The position numbers and the translations under genes are program-made. Under the pieces are notes generated by a model that had not been told where the DNA came from, made no database searches, and saw only the letters and a list, made by a program, of their open reading frames with translations. Source: Alviniconcha marisindica (Eukaryota; Mollusca; Gastropoda; Provannidae). Taken from it: a DNA stretch of 64,000 bases. Each line of letters opens with the position of its first letter. Within the stretch, counting starts at the first letter, position 1. This document shows, piece by piece, positions 62,706 to 64,000 of the stretch. The stretch is taken from assembly GCA_018857735.1 (NCBI GenBank), contig JABMCL010001675.1:475001-539000 (forward strand), read 5' to 3'.

Positions 62706-63611
62706 AAGTTTTGTATTTCCCCTTAGTTATAAAAAACAACAACTGGACAATGAAGATCTAGAATAACAGTCTTTGAAATAAGTTTACAGAAAACAATTCA
62801 TGGAAAATTCTCCTGCCGCTCCTGTAACCTTTCAGTCACCATTCTGGGGCTCTAACCACTTGATGGATGGATTTGTTTGTCATTATGTCAATGACTGCTT
62901 GCACTAGTTGCAGGGGAACAAACACACACACAATCTGACAAAAGTTTATAAGTAATTCTAATTTCTGTGATATTTTCCTCTCTCCTTGGTCTTTGAAAGG
63001 GGTTCATTGTAACCTATGTCCCTGCCTGAACTATGATAAAATAGCAGATCTACACACACCCTTACTCTCTGTGTGTGACCCAGGTCTATACAAAACAGTT
63101 TCCCAAACAACGTTCATTGTGAACCCATTTCTGTACCTGGAAGAACAGCTGAACAGCAGCTGACCAAGTGCAAAGAGTGAAATCACGTTCGCGTACTTTG
63201 CTTGGTGGCAGGAAGAACACAAATCGTGGTTTTGTGTTCCCATTGCCGTTTAGAAATGGAGCTGTATGGCATTGCATATTTATATACCAAACAAAACTGT
63301 AACAACTGTAACATTAATAACAGACTTGTAACCTACAGAAAGACAACTGAGCTGGATATCTATGAGTATGACCGTGACGAAATCACAATCCCCTTGAACG
63401 TGTACTATTTACGGAAGCACATGGCGATACGTTAGCACATGTTCGGGCAAGAAATCCAAGGAGGTGTGCATCGCGCAACACAGCGTGATAAATCAACACC
63501 AGGAACCCATCAACAACAAATGAGTGAAGACATACCTCATTGCGGCTCCAGAATCGAGTCTTTCTGGTTGATCTCTCGTATTTTCGGGGACCTCAAACGC
63601 ACGAGGAGGGC
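56743..63611 (-). CDS. small charged protein of unknown function, 5 exons seen
   Basis: The exons are 63611-63536, 61951-61827, 59469-59413, 58700-58656 and 56813-56743 (TGA). All have AG/GT borders and matching phases. The first in-frame Met is at 63540, giving 100 residues. The frame is open through the rest of that exon, so an upstream start beyond 63611 is possible (124 residues visible). Residues 2-40 are rich in Asn, His, Arg and Ser and look disordered. Residues 42-100 (KWNKTMQEYQKFRAKQLAEG, FYRQREQNPELENFKKFDLE, EYWGKRTMRRLTESS) are charged, aromatic-rich and predicted helical. There is no signal peptide or membrane segment. I do not recognise the family. It lies upstream of the QRICH2-like gene on the same strand and is probably an independent transcript. 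Confidence 0.7.
56814..58655 (-). other. last intron of the small unknown gene
   Basis: AT-rich sequence with no supported coding feature. It contains a family D repeat copy near 58002 and an (AT)n tract at 58472-58492. Confidence 0.5.
58002..58068 (+). repeat. dispersed repeat family D, copy 4 (diverged)
   Basis: ttggaggaagggtgccagaa and cctcagagtgtg. Confidence 0.4.
58656..58700 (-). CDS. unknown small protein, fourth exon seen
   Basis: The exon has 45 nt and encodes PEFYRQREQNPELE. The acceptor is ctattgcag and the donor is gtaagt. Confidence 0.72.
58745..58870 (+). mobile_element. tRNA-derived SINE family B, copy 3
   Basis: aaagtggttaagtgattgtg (A-box region), gttgtgggtttaaact (B-box region) and ggaactttcttccctctccc (body). 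Confidence 0.55.
59413..59469 (-). CDS. unknown small protein, third exon seen
   Basis: The exon has 57 nt and encodes WNKTMQEYQKFRAKQLAE within split codons at both ends. It is a helical, charged segment. The acceptor is tattttccag and the donor is gtgtgt. Confidence 0.72.
60431..60660. repeat. 50-bp inverted repeat, 130-bp loop
   Basis: 60431-60480 and 60611-60660 are reverse complements at 49 of 50 bases (attaggcaagggaaatgtt on the left, aacatttcccttgcctaat on the right). Confidence 0.95.
61651..61778 (-). repeat. dispersed repeat family A, copy 5
   Basis: On the minus strand: ggtggagtttacacaccttg, gggtctttgttgttatg and gcactaattagctccctttg. It ends about 50 bp from exon 61951-61827. Confidence 0.68.
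61827..61951 (-). CDS. unknown small protein, second exon seen
   Basis: The exon has 125 nt and encodes APKPYFSHTQNHNGRTRNQS, RPNSHENMAPHHRDSANYLE and Q. It is polar and probably disordered. The acceptor is cttcttccccag and the donor is gtaagt. Confidence 0.72.
62667..62702 (+). repeat. (AT)n microsatellite
   Basis: About 18 AT units. Confidence 0.95.
63536..63611 (-). CDS. unknown small protein, first exon seen (possible start)
   Basis: The acceptor is ttatttcag and the donor is gtatgt. The frame reads PPRAFEVPENTRDQPERLDS GAAM before the split codon. The ATG at 63540-63538 has G at -3 and could be the start, in which case the rest of the exon is 5' UTR. Confidence 0.65.
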
Positions 63612-64000
63612 CTGAAATAAGAAAATCGTCAGCATTTTCAAACTAGAAAAAAATCGAAGTTTTGGTTCGCATAATCACTTTTGAGATTTGACACAAATAA
63701 CACCATAAATCAATAAATTTCAGTCACCCCTCCGAGTGTTTGCAACAATTTTGCTGGGTCCCCTCTGCAGAGCATACATCCCGTGTCATCTGTCGGCTTT
63801 GCGCACCACTTCTGCGCATCCAATGCGTCCTTTCGAAATAAAGGACGGCATTTCCAGTTCCATGCAAAATATAGCAGGGAAAATAAAAATATAAGCTGAT
63901 GAAAGACCAAATGAGTGTGTCAGAAATCTATACTTTACTTAATGGAGAAAATTCTTTTATTTTTAAGTACAAAATGTTAGGGAAAACAGCCGCAGTTAAA

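Noticed and set aside
63710..63910. Cys-containing minus-strand frame as first exon of the small gene
   Set aside because: The only phase-compatible donor (gtatgc) is weak and there is no clear start or acceptor. It may be 5' flank or UTR.

Overview
This window looks like nuclear DNA of a mollusc, most likely a gastropod. The reasons are spliced genes with short exons and long introns, very many (GT)n/(CA)n/(CT)n arrays, and several short retroposon families ending in GACGTTAAGCA-like motifs followed by (TTAC)n or (TACC)n tails. A degraded retrotransposon RNase H fragment of a kind common in snail genomes is also present. There is no operon structure, CRISPR array or bacterial feature. The species call is inference.

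Main gene: a large minus-strand gene runs from an ATG at 51449 down to at least 551 and continues off the left edge. I joined 19 coding exons by reading frame, splice sites and intron phase, giving at least 842 codons. The product is a QRICH2 / C16orf96-type protein (DUF4795 family): a conserved N-terminal region, a long coiled coil, Ser/Pro-rich linkers, an HCxxC segment, an RPYTTYELDQIRQ motif and a CGGSHT motif. The first intron is about 20 kb (31000-50861) and holds most of the repeats.

Second gene: on the same strand and upstream of the first, five exons at 63611-56743 encode a small charged protein, 100 residues if translation starts at 63540. I do not recognise it. A poly(A) signal lies at 56462-56467. 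The 51450-56461 interval between the two genes carries SINE-type insertions with intact target-site duplications (TSDs).

Non-coding layout: 1-550 has no feature I can support. Introns 17 and 18 (602-9321) hold a large (GT)n array, minisatellites and a roughly 2.9 kb satellite field. Introns 4-14 hold several intron-specific minisatellites, two of which touch splice sites. Intron 2 carries a retrotransposon tail. Intron 1 holds an RNase H fragment, a possible MITE, hairpins, a tRNA-like sequence and the longest microsatellites. The second gene's introns hold a 50-bp inverted repeat and dispersed repeat copies.

The most notable non-genic signals are two 54-bp TSD-flanked 'tail-only' retroposons, several SINE families sharing a 3' motif, and a minisatellite that supplies the splice acceptor of exon 9.
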